DNA of 64,000 bases from Turritopsis dohrnii (taxonomy: Eukaryota; Cnidaria; Hydrozoa; Anthoathecata; Oceaniidae), in the NCBI GenBank assembly GCA_027922465.2, contig BQMF02000254.1, forward strand, positions 310,001 through 374,000. The letters are read 5' to 3'. Position 1 is the stretch's first letter; each line of letters begins with the position of its first letter. This document shows, piece by piece, positions 39,801 to 51,800 of the stretch. A model generated the notes under the pieces. It saw only the letters and a list, made by a program, of their open reading frames with translations. It did not search any database and had not been told where the DNA came from. The position numbers and the translations under genes were made by a program.

Positions 39801-42800
39801 GAAGGAACGCAGCCTTCGAATTTTGGAAGCTTTTCTATAACAAACATTAGATTGCGTTTTGTTTCAAAAGTACATAATCTGATATTTTGTAGCTTTAACC
39901 ATGAAAGAATGAAATCTTATCAAATAGACCTACATAAAAATGGGACTTTTAGTTCATTGCGCTAACTGAAAATACTTGATATGTTGCTTTTCTTCTAAGT
40001 AAAGTTTATCAGTTCAAAATTTATTATTGCCTCAGTTGTTAGCTAACTATACACTATGTTTCTGTATTAAGGCTTTCAAAGATCTAGTTAGATCTAGGCA
40101 GTTATTTGTTATATATTTCCCCATAGGGCGAAATATATGTTAAAACCGGCAGTTTCCTTCTCTTTCATCATCTTCTCCGTTCACTTTTATAGCCGCGGTT
40201 CAGAATGCAATTTTCGCCTAGGCGCCAAAGTAGATAAGAATAGAGGCTAGTCTACAGTCAAGTAGTACGCCATGTTTTTTTTTTCAGTCAGTGCGGATGG
40301 GCTGTAGAAGATTTTTGATTTTTCCACTAGCTTTTAAAATGATTCAAGGGAATTCAACTTTAAATGATGGAAATAAATCATTTTAGTTCAGTATTGTCTT
40401 AAAAGGTTTCGTAAAAACTTTTGAAGAACGTGTAAAAACAGAAAAATGTTGTTTTGTTTTTGTTGAGATGATGATTGATTGGTAATTAAATGCTTGGAAC
40501 AACAAACCATTGAAGCTGTGATTTTAGTGCAAAGGCGAAAATTCATTATCAATACAGGCAGAAGATTTATTTTCATTTTACGTCCTGATATAATGTGAAC
40601 TGAAAGCACATATGATTTACACGTACAGCGCTATAAAAGGAAGTCTTTTTTTATGTGGAGAACAACCAGTTCAACCAGTGTTAATTCAAAAAGTATATTT
40701 CAAAAACAGCAAGTAAAAATGTGATGTCGTATATGCAATAAGAACGTCGGAAAACCAATTACGTATAATAACAGACAAGATTGAGAGACACAAATATCTG
40801 CTCGGAAAATGTGCTTCCCTAGATATTCATTTAATCTGACAACAGAAACATAAATTTACTATGGATTAATTCCATGATCACCTATACTGTAAATTAAATC
40901 AAACCAGAACACGAAACGTCTACTTTCAGCTTTTTAGTGATTTGGTTATGGATATGTAGTCTATTTTCACTACAGAAATCTTTTTTTTTTTTTCATTTAG
41001 GATTTACAATGGTCATTTTTATCAAATAATAAATAATGAGTGTGCACATATTTTTTTGAACAGAGATGTTTATTCTGAACACTTGAATTTAATTTTATAA
41101 ATTGTCACTTTAAGCCCATCTCTTTTTTGAAAATAACTCTTCTGTCAAAATTTTTTGATTGCTTTTTGATAGTTATTTGCTTATATATTGAAGATATTCT
41201 TCAGGGCGTAAATCTTTAGTAAAAAGAGAATAACGAGAAGTTTCATTTTGATTTATAATTTAATTCAAATTTCGTCCTGCATGATGATGTTCTGTGGATG
41301 TAGGACGAAATATTGAATTGAATTATAAATCAAAATGAAACTTCTTGTTATTCTCTTTTTGCTTATATATCTGCCTCATAGTATTTTTAATAACTATACT
41401 GTAGTACTAAAATTAAGTTTGACAATTTTCTTTTCTTCTTTTGTAAATGTGATTGTATAATTTTGAAAGACAGTTTTATCTGAGTTACAAAAAGCAAGTG
41501 CAAGTGTCTTCCGTTACATTACATTGTTTTGTTGTGATTTTATAGTATAAAGGATGTCAAGCTTCTGCAACAATAAAGATCATGTTTATTATGCTAAAAT
41601 CGCCTTACACATTGGTGCGGTTGTTGATATTTAGTTGTTTAATATTTATAAAAGAAACCTCATTTGACCATGAACATCTTCATTTCTTAATAAATTCAAA
41701 ATAAGTTCTTTTGTGGTATCAAATTCAATTCTACCCTGTTTAGTAAGGACAACATTTTTATCTGAGAGTATGACATTGATGGTAGTTATACCATTCATTG
41801 TAGTTATTTGATGATGTATATTTTTCTTATGATATTTAATGATGTATATTTTTCTAAACAATGTATGATATATAATGATGTATAATTAAGTTTCGCAACT
41901 TTGGGGAAATATATAGTCGCATTTTTGCGAATCTTGTTTGAATTCATTTTTGGTTTCATGAAATTATAATTAAAAACATTACATTTTTTTTTCGAAACGC
42001 GTGTTTTTTTTCTACACAGTCTTACTAAAAATTTTCTTATAAAAAAATCATATACAGCTCACGCATGTATAATTCTTTTGTCTTTAAATAAATTAATTTC
42101 TGGTGGTTTATGATTAGACCCTTTTTACACTAACTAATCATTTTAACAAATTTATCGTTTATGCCTGTTTTCCACCAGTGAGATATAAAAAAACACAAGC
42201 CTCAAAGAACTTTGTAGTAACCTTTGATAACTTTAAGTACAATTTAAGTACAATTGCTGCTACCGTTTTGCGCCATCTTGTTTTACTTCAAACTTCCTTT
42301 TCAGAGTTAATTGATTTAAGTGTGGTAATAAAATCATACGCTATGTATTCATGTAGTATGGAATAACTAAAAATATGATCTTACCAGAAACATAAGATTC
42401 TAGGTTGAACGGCTTGGTCTGACTAAAATTGTAAAAAAAAAAAAGATGTCATTTCATGTCATTTCAAGTGATGCTGAGATCCATTGGAGGAGAAAAGATC
42501 AGAAAATGATCTGAATACAGCAGTTACTGACTTTCTTGGCATCACATTGTGAAACAAAACTGACCCTTCATTTCTAGGCTCATTTTTGCGAAAATTCTGT
42601 TCAATGTAAATGTGATGTAAACCAGTTTTTAATGTTCTAAGTTAATTTTATGCCAGTGAAAACCATGTCTTGTATGTGTGATGTTCTATTGTTGCTACTG
42701 TACTGTCATGAGGGAATTATTATGTGATAATTACTTTATGTTAATTACCTTTTTAATTACCATGAAAAAGCCGCGAAATCAACTGAACTTTCAAAGTACG

Positions 42801-45800
42801 TGTGGGAATTAAAAAAACAAGGGAATTGAACCTAAACTTATGTGGGAAATAATCGATCATGCTATGCCATATAAAACGGTAGTAAAGCTTGCAACCTTTG
42901 TTTAACAGAAAAGTACAATATAATAACTTCAGAGCTTCCTTTATTAAACAAAAGAATAGAATTGATATCAAAGTGTCGTCACTTAAGCAAATTTCTTTTG
43001 AACAATTATAAATCAGTCCCACCACACTAAATTGATTACTTCACTTATTTCGTCTTTTTTAGCATTTTTAACATTGTCAATTAACTGACTTGCTAATGAC
43101 TTTTTAATGGTGTAATTTTCTTTTGTTGTGCTGATGAAACCTTTAGAAACTTTTAAGTATAGCTTTGCGTATTAATTTCCCATAATAACTGATCTTAAAA
43201 ATTTTAAATAAAATTTTTTTACTGTGTGATAGTTTTTAATTTTTTTTATTGTGTTTACAAATGACCTTCATTGTAAAATGAGTTAATTGATTTTTAAGAA
43301 TTTAATGAACTATATCTTTGAGTTTTTCTTCAATATCTTTTCGAAGAACAATATTTTGTCAAACATTTTATATTGATGGATAGAGCATGAAAAGCTCTCT
43401 CTTGTGATATAAAATTCACAATATTTTATCAGACATGTAATGAGATATACGCCTTGAAAGTTGGTGGATAAGACATTTTGAGACACACTGTATATAAACA
43501 CCTTGAATTTTTCATTTGTATGTATATCTGAGGATCGCACTAAGCGTGAAACTGACAGTCATGTACTTTTTTAATTTTTAATTTTAATTTTTAACAAATT
43601 TAAATAAATATATTATGCTCTACATAGTATTGAGCACAGTCTTCAACATTTGTTCACTTCACTTCATGTTAATTACCTTTTTATACAGTTGTTTTTCACA
43701 TTTTTTCTCTCTTCACTTCACATCAAATCTCTGTCATAGCAGGTCAATTTTTGATCATTTCAACAACATCCAGGCGCATATCAGTTTTCATATGGCAAGC
43801 TGGTGAGTTTATGTAATTATTTTTATGTTCGCTTCAATATCTAATATATGTTATTTTCACAAACAGTTTCAATGTAAACTTTTCAGTTATATTTTTGTAT
43901 TTTTGTTTAGTTTGAACATACACAACTAAGTTGAAACACCTGTGTCCTTTGTTTTGTGCCTTCTATGCATCTACGTATAGACGTAATGTTCAACGATATT
44001 CGCCGCGTCTTATCTGTTGATTCTAATGAGGATATTAAAGAGATTTAATACAGTAGAGTCTTCTGTTGTCGACCAATCGTTAAGCATGCTCTGCGTCGCG
44101 TATAGAGGATCCAACTTGAAAACACCATGTCCTGTGTAATTCCCACGTAACCGGCTAAAACGATCCAGTTATTCGTTCTCTCAGGATCAAGTTTGATTTA
44201 GAATTACAATCAAACAGCAATGAAGAAGAGTAGGCTTCAAAGGAGAAAACCAGTTATCAACTTTTTGATTCAACTGGTGAAAAAGGAACTCTCAGGCGTC
44301 GCAGAGTTATCAAACCTCATACAACACATGTCTTTGTCAGTCCTAAACAAAAAATCAACCAATCAGATGTAAGTCAGTTATTTATCAATTATCAATCCAC
44401 CCGTGATGACATCATTGATTTTATGGACGAGAATCAGTTAGAAGTCCAGTGGATCTCTACACGAAGGTGAAGCCATTTTAGACAAAATAAAAGGCATGAG
44501 GTCAAAATATTGTACCACATTCATCGAAATTCAAGTAACAATTGTGCATCATCAATCAATCGTTTAAAGAATTACATATCGAAGCAAATGTAGAAGTATC
44601 CAACCTCATTGATGCAGAAATAATGAGTAGAAATGAGATACTCCAAATTCGAAGTCGTATGGATAAAATATTATCTGATTTGAATGAATTGCTCAAGTCG
44701 TCAAAAAACGATGTACAAATAGATGATGTCAAAGAAAGATACGCAAACATTCAATTATCAATTCAGCAGTACTTTGACGCATTAAAGCTAAACTTTAATC
44801 AGCGAGACTTAAAGAAACAAAAGCTTTTTCATGAGAGCAAACTAGATATCAAACTATTAAAATTCAAAGGCTATAATTCATCTACAGACATTTACACATT
44901 CCAAGCAAACTTTGAAAGACTGTATGTGACAGTGACGCCCGTGCATTTATTGCCTGACATGTTAAGAAATTACTTTCTAGAGCAACTAGCTTTGTCCTTA
45001 GTTAAGTGTTAAGACAACATTGATTAAATATGGGAGCGTTTAAAAACGGCGTATGGAAATCCCAAGAATCTGATGGAAAGAAAATTAGATGAAGTTAGCG
45101 CTGTCAGTGAAATATGGAGATAAAAAGATCCAGAAAAAACCATGGAAGGACTAAGTAAAATCATCAAAATCATGAAAGATCTCATTCTTCTGTCTAACAA
45201 ACACCTCATACAAGATAAACTTTACAACGGAAATGACATCGAACGCATTTACAAGTTACTTGGAGACGGACGTGTTACTAGATGGTTATCTTACTCCTGT
45301 GTTGATAATCTTGATGGTGAGGACCTTTGGAAGAAACTTATTGTATTTCTCGAGGAGTTGAAAGTCCAGCAGCAGAAACATCTTATACTGCAGAAATCTG
45401 ACGAACCAAAGGGAAGAATTCAAAAAGATGGCAATAAGTCAGATAAAGGTGGAAGGTCATACATTTCAAATGGAAAGGACCAAGGAAGAGAGTTAATCAC
45501 TCGTCACATTGTTCTCATATATGCTGTATTTGTGGTGCTTCTGATCATGTGATCCAGAAACTAGAAACCAATAAAACCGCAGAGACATACAGATTTTGGA
45601 AGATGGAACAAGCATTAGCTGGGAAAATCGAAGAATTCAAAAACAGACACTGGATTCAAAGTGAACGTTGTGGATTTGATAGAGACGAACAAATGAGAGA
45701 CCAAATTGTATTCAAAGGCAAGTATAAAAAACTCTGCAGAGGTGCCTTCAATCCTTGAGCCTTGGTTGAGACCTTAAACTTATGAAAGAAGGCTGCAACC

Positions 45801-48800
45801 TAAAGATGACCACAAAGCATGCCGGACTGATTGAAGGAGCAAAAGGGATATCCCAGAATGAGATGGTGAACGGGCAGTTAGTGCGTTAGGTGGAGTATAC
45901 AGTAAGAAACGTCTACAAAGAATGAAGTTGAGGCATAACAACCAAAGCCAGCCAGAGAAAGATATCTCGCAATAGAAATGTACAAGCTGCACCTATCCTC
46001 AACACAAAGGACCGATAGAAAGAGAATGTCCAGCTTGGGGTCAAGAGTGCTATAAATGAGGGAGACAGAACCAGTTCAATAAAGCCTGTCTTACACCTGC
46101 CCCAACATCAAACCAACATCTGAAAACACCCAGACCCTTAATAAAAACACTGCAGAAAGACTCAGAAAGTGAGGAAGAATACGACTATTACATGTAACCC
46201 ATAGCTGCACAATGGAGATAGCAACCATGTCAACATATAGACCAACCAACTAGCCATTCACCACAGTATATATTGAGAACAAACCAATCTCTGTGTTAGC
46301 AGACACAGGAGCCATGGTTAGTGTTTATTTATTTGGCATTGTTTTACGTGGCTAGCCTCACTCAGTTGCTATTGCATCTGCTTTCCAGTAGGGGTCACGG
46401 CTTTGGTTGGAGGTTCCGAAGTATTTGACACTCTCATGAGTGACACAAACCCAATCAAGGGCTTGTGCTCTTCTGGATGGCCTCCCTGCAACACCCGATG
46501 TATCATCTACCCAATTTCCCTCACATGGCATGGGTCGACCCAGGGCTATGGTACATTCACTTGCGCATTTGAATCGCCGCCAAGGGGAATTGAACCCCGA
46601 TCTCTCGCATGAAATACGAGAGTGATAACCACTATACTACGGCGTCATGTCAGAGAATCATTTGCAACAGTTGGAACCAAAACCGACTTTAAGTTTGATG
46701 CCACAACCAAATCATCCAGCCATTCCTGTACAGAAACAATCTACATCATACTAGAAGGGAAACTGAAGACCCTAATCCTCAGTTATCAAGCCGCAACTGC
46801 ACTAGGAATCGTCAAACTCAAGAGACATATTTCTCAATACACAGGTGACCCAAAGTCAAATTTATTAAGTCCAGATGCCAATGTCAAACCATGGCAGCAC
46901 TACTCAAGAAGTATGATCATAAATCAAAAAGCTTTACACAATGATCCCAATGTCAAACCAGTTACAGCACCATCCATCTCCGGGAGAAATTTGATCAATT
47001 ACTCACAAAAATTCAACAACAGGACATTATTGAGGACGTAAACTGGCCAGTGAAATGGTTTTCCTTCCCAGTGGTAGTACCCAGGGAAAAAGCAGGATAG
47101 ATCAGGTTCACCGTGGACATGACCACTCAGTGGCGGATCTAGAGGTATGTCAAAATTTGTGTAGGAGAGCATTAACATAATTTGTTAATTCAATTTATAT
47201 TACCAATGGGATTATTTGAACGCTTTTCCTTTATGGTTAGATGGCTAACACTCTCCTACACAAATTTCGACATACCTCTAGATCCGCCACTGCCACTGGC
47301 AGAAAAGCAATACAGAGAACTAGGAAAGTAATTCCAACAGTCGAGGACATTAAAGCAATATTCAGTTAAAGTGTTTCAAATGTGAATGGTGATCAACTTA
47401 GCCGGAAAAGATGTTGCTGCAATACTTCGGGAAGAGCTTGCAGACATCCCTTGGATAACATCCACGATAATATAACAGTTGCAGGAAATCAAGAATCCCA
47501 TACGAGCTCTTTTTGCCAGATTCAATGTGGTTACTAACAATAAACCAAAAAAAGATTAAATTCTGGGAAATGTGGTTCACAGCCAATGGAATCACAAATC
47601 TTATGAAAGTAGAATCACTATGCTATGCAAGCTGTCTAAGAGATAAGGATGAGCTCCAGTCCTTTTTAGGGATGGCATAAGCCAAAGCAGATTTCATCCA
47701 AAAATCAAACGGTTATGACTTATCTTGCCAAAGGTTCAGAATATTCATTATGGACCATTATTAGTGGACTACTATTCACCACAATCACAGACTACAAACT
47801 GTTAATCCCAATATTCAATGGCAGAGGACATGGATTAACAAGGACAGAGCAAATAAATCTCACACTACAAGGATTCCATCTCAACCTACAACACAAACCA
47901 GGCATCACATACCCAGCAGATTACTTTTCACGCCACCCAAAGCCAATATCACAGTGTTCAAAACAAGAAGTATAGAAGAGCAAAGATATACAGACAACTA
48001 TAATGTACAGACAATAAGGTACTTTAAAGGAAGAAAGTGTTTGCGGAAGAAAGTTTTGCGGTTCGGCCAAACCTCAAAATTTTTGCATTTTGCGGGAAAA
48101 AACTTTTGCGGTACGAGAGTACCTTAAAGGGGAAAATTTCATCGCTGAAGTTGTTTCTTTATAGACATAAACAAACTCACTGACATTCAAATTTGCGTTC
48201 TATTGTAATTTTTATATCTCTCGGATTCGCTCTCCTGTGTTACTATCCAATTTTTGTCAGCGTCATTCATACTAGACAAAATTTATATGTTGGAGATTTT
48301 AAGACAGAAAAATTTCACTAGACAAACGTCGTTTAATTTTTCGCCAGGAAAATATTTCGTCGGGGAAATTTTCACGAAATAAAGTAGATCAAATCACTTA
48401 CCTTATCGGCCCTTTTTACGCCGGCCCTAATGTGGCGTTAATTTTGGTGCGCGGCATTAAAAGGGCCAGCGTAAATAGGGCCGGCGTAAAAAGGGCCAAA
48501 AAATTGGAAATTTTTCAAAAAATCGGCGTTATTTTTTAAAGTTGAAATTTAGATTTGAAAAAATGAAACCATCTTTAGATGTAAAAGAACTCTTTGGAGA
48601 CAATGAAGAGTCAGATGAAGGGGAAGTTGAAGCAGAAATAGAGGTAGAATCAGATGACGATGAGGGAATTAGAGAAAATAATGAAAGCATTAATGAAAAA
48701 GAGATCGAAATAATAATAATAGATTAAGTCTTACGATGTATTAGATGATATATATTAGAAGACATTTGTAGTATAAGTTAAAATTTGAACAGAAAAAGTG

Positions 48801-51800
48801 AAAAATAGTGCTTAAAAATTCTTTTTTTTTTCTTTTTTACATTTGAGGCGTAAATAACGGCCCTAAGTGGTGTTAAGGCAAAATCTTGGGGTGGCGGAAT
48901 AAGGGCCGGCGTAAAAAGGGCCGGCGTTAAATTAGGGCCGGCGTAAAAAGGGCCGATAAGGTATTGAAATTGGAGTCAATGAACTTCTAAAAACAGGCTT
49001 TAGGTCGGAGGAATTTCATTTGTACTAATTAACGAAAATTGGGATTACTTTGAAAATTTTCCGGGAAAAAACTTTTGCGGTTTACCAATATTGCAATACT
49101 TTGAGGGAATAAACTTTTGCAATTCGTAACAAAACCGCAAAAACCGCAAAACTTTCTTCCGCAAATACATTGTTCCTTTAAAGTATGTGCCCCAAAGAAC
49201 AAAGAGATAGCGGTGACACTGAAACACATCAGAGAGGAAACAAAACATGACACAACATTACAAAAGCTGCTGGAAATGATAAATAAAGGAAACGCTCACC
49301 TATATCCAAAATAATATAGACTGCAACCATTCCGAAAGGTTTTCAACAAGCTTACCACCAACAATGAGATCATCAAAGAAGGCAGTCGAATTTTTTCACC
49401 CAAAAGACTCTGTCAAAAATTAATAATTATTGGACACGAAAACCATCAGAGCCTTGTGTGAACAACAATTATTGTGCAGCTCTACATGGTTTCTGAGTGC
49501 AGAACAACACAAGCACTAGCTAGATGAGAATCCAATTAACCAAGACAACAGAATGTATGATGTGACAATGGCCCCTAGGTATCTATTTCTATTGATTTAT
49601 ATGTTGCAAACACCAAACAAGTCTTGGTAGAAAAGGACGAATATTCATGATTCCCTGCCATAGAAATTGTCAAATTAACCAGTGCACAAAACACCATCCT
49701 GAAGTCAAAAAATTCGTTGCAGACTTTGACAACCGAAAGAAGATAAAGTCAGATAACAGACTATCATTTAATGGAGAAGCTTTTAAAATCTTTGCCAAAA
49801 TAAAAGGCGTTTACCACCACTGCATCATTCCTCAACATCCAAAATCAAAGACTAAGAGATTATATTAAAGGACCAACATTTCAAATCTACTCAATACAAC
49901 ATGAATTCCACAAATGGAACAGAACATCCACAAGACAATGTCAAAAAGAATAAATCCCCTGGACTGTCACATCAACTAAAAGAAAGAATTCAAATCCAGA
50001 AGGGAAAGAAAACATTATCTCGACATGTCAACAACCTGAAACTAAAAAACGATTGTGGTTTCCTAAACAGACACAATCACTGAAGCAACCAGCATGCCCA
50101 TCAAGCGACTCAGACTCTAGTGATTTAGATGACAAGCAGGTCGAAGAAAAAACAACTTGTACATAATTGTTGAAAAAAGGACAGGATGTAGTATCCAATC
50201 TTAGATTCTTAATATGCTATGTTTTCTTGTAACTTCTAGGAAGGGTTCGCCCAAGTGAACACTGCAATTCGTTTTCTTTGAAGTTGAGTAATGACATCTG
50301 AGTAACAATCATTGAAGTAACAATCATTGTGTTTGCAACACAATTTGAAAATTAGTTTCTTATAGTCATATTTCAACTCAAACTCCATCAGGTATAAACA
50401 CACTTCCTAATTTATACATAAACGTTTTTCCAAATTTGTTTCTGAGCGCCAAGAATTTTAAGTTAGTTGGAAAATGGAAATTTATATCAAAAATATCACA
50501 GAATGTTGTAGAGGCTATAAACTGATTCAAGAAATGTTTGTTAAATAAATAATTATGTAAATCATACCTTTTAGAATTTACACCAAAAAAAGCTAAAATT
50601 AAGAATGAGAAAATGTGGATTTAGTAAAGACTATCAGTTGTTTATAAAATATTAAAAATAATAAAGATATAATTCAAATATAGAAACCTTCATATTACCT
50701 TGGTCAATATATGCAACAACTTGACCTGCATCCAAACATGTTAATACTTTCTTAAGAAAGGCCCACGTAGTTTGAGATTGATCGTTTGATTCATACCATT
50801 TGCACAACACTTGTAGCAGCCTCTCTTTCACATCATCAGGGTAATCCATTCTTATGACTTGTAATTCATGGTATTCAACAAGTATATGACCAATGACTCT
50901 CTCAAGATAAGGCAGTCGTCTTGAAATTTCTATGAAAATTTCTTTGAATTTCCTTGATTTTTCTTCTGCACTTTGAAAACAGTCATCTTCCAATGTGTCT
51001 ATCAAAAAAATAACAGTCAAAAGTAGCATAATTTATTTCATTTAGTCACATTTGGGACTTGTGCCATCTTCAATTCCAACCAATTAATGTACACACTTCC
51101 TCAGAGAAACATTTTTGAAAACATGTAGGATTATCAAAAAGGGTTTATTATAAATTCTGCTCTACAACCCAATGAACCCTTGAGTATGTATTTAGAATTG
51201 ACATGATTTCTTTCAACCCTCTAGTTGTCTTGTTTCTTATAATAGCTATGTAAAATAGCAATATTTTCATACCTCCTAGAACTGGTAGCTTTTCCAGTTG
51301 TTCCCTAGTGATGATGTGAACCTTGAGACCACAATTCCTCAGAGTCTCGTTAACAAATACTAAAAAGTTTTCATCTTCCCAGTTTGATACCCGATGTGCT
51401 ATCATGTATGCAAAACATTCGAGAACTGGTCTCTCCTGTTTACATTGGTGAAACAGCTCCTCTACCTTTATGTTATCACCATATAATAAATCTTTACAAA
51501 ATTTCTTTTTGTCCACAGATGTTTGTGCACAAAGTCGTTGATCAACAAGGTATGCAATCCAGAGCTCTGTAAGAAAAAAAGCATTTTGTTAAGGGCTTAA
51601 AATATGATATTTAGATGATGTTCAAAATATCAAACACTTAAAAGTTCACATACTAGTGGAGAAATTCTTAAGTGGAATTATTTGTGAATGACTGTTTCCA
51701 ACACATTTACTTGTTTTACTTGTATGGAACAAAAAATTGGGAGAATATTCATTAAAAAAAACCCAACAAAACACCTGACTCACAGTTACTTGAATATTAA

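Larger units (their letters stand above)
48022..49183. mobile_element. MITE, CTTTAAAGG termini, TA target duplication, with nested element
   Basis: Outer ends CTTTAAAGGAAGAAAGTGTT and the inverse of CTTTAAAGGAACAATGTATT, each followed by GCGGAAGAAAGTTTTGCGG. TA at 48020-48021 and 49184-49185. About 600 bp without the nested element at 48401-48961. Confidence 0.8.
44220..50190 (+). mobile_element. Decayed Ty3/Gypsy-like LTR retrotransposon with nested insertions
   Basis: Order gag, zinc knuckle, protease, RT, RNase H, integrase on the plus strand, antisense to the host gene. Many stops and frameshifts. A SINE lies in the protease (46318-46652), a CAGTGG MITE in the RT (47128-47292), and a MITE carrying a second MITE between RNase H and integrase. 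LTR borders were not found. Confidence 0.8.

Noticed and set aside
46403..46625. Two plus-strand frames near 46.4-46.6 kb
   Set aside because: They lie entirely in the SINE body and tRNA-like head.
46575..46644. Functional tRNA-Glu gene
   Set aside because: Acceptor stem pairing is poor and the sequence continues into a SINE body and A-rich tail.
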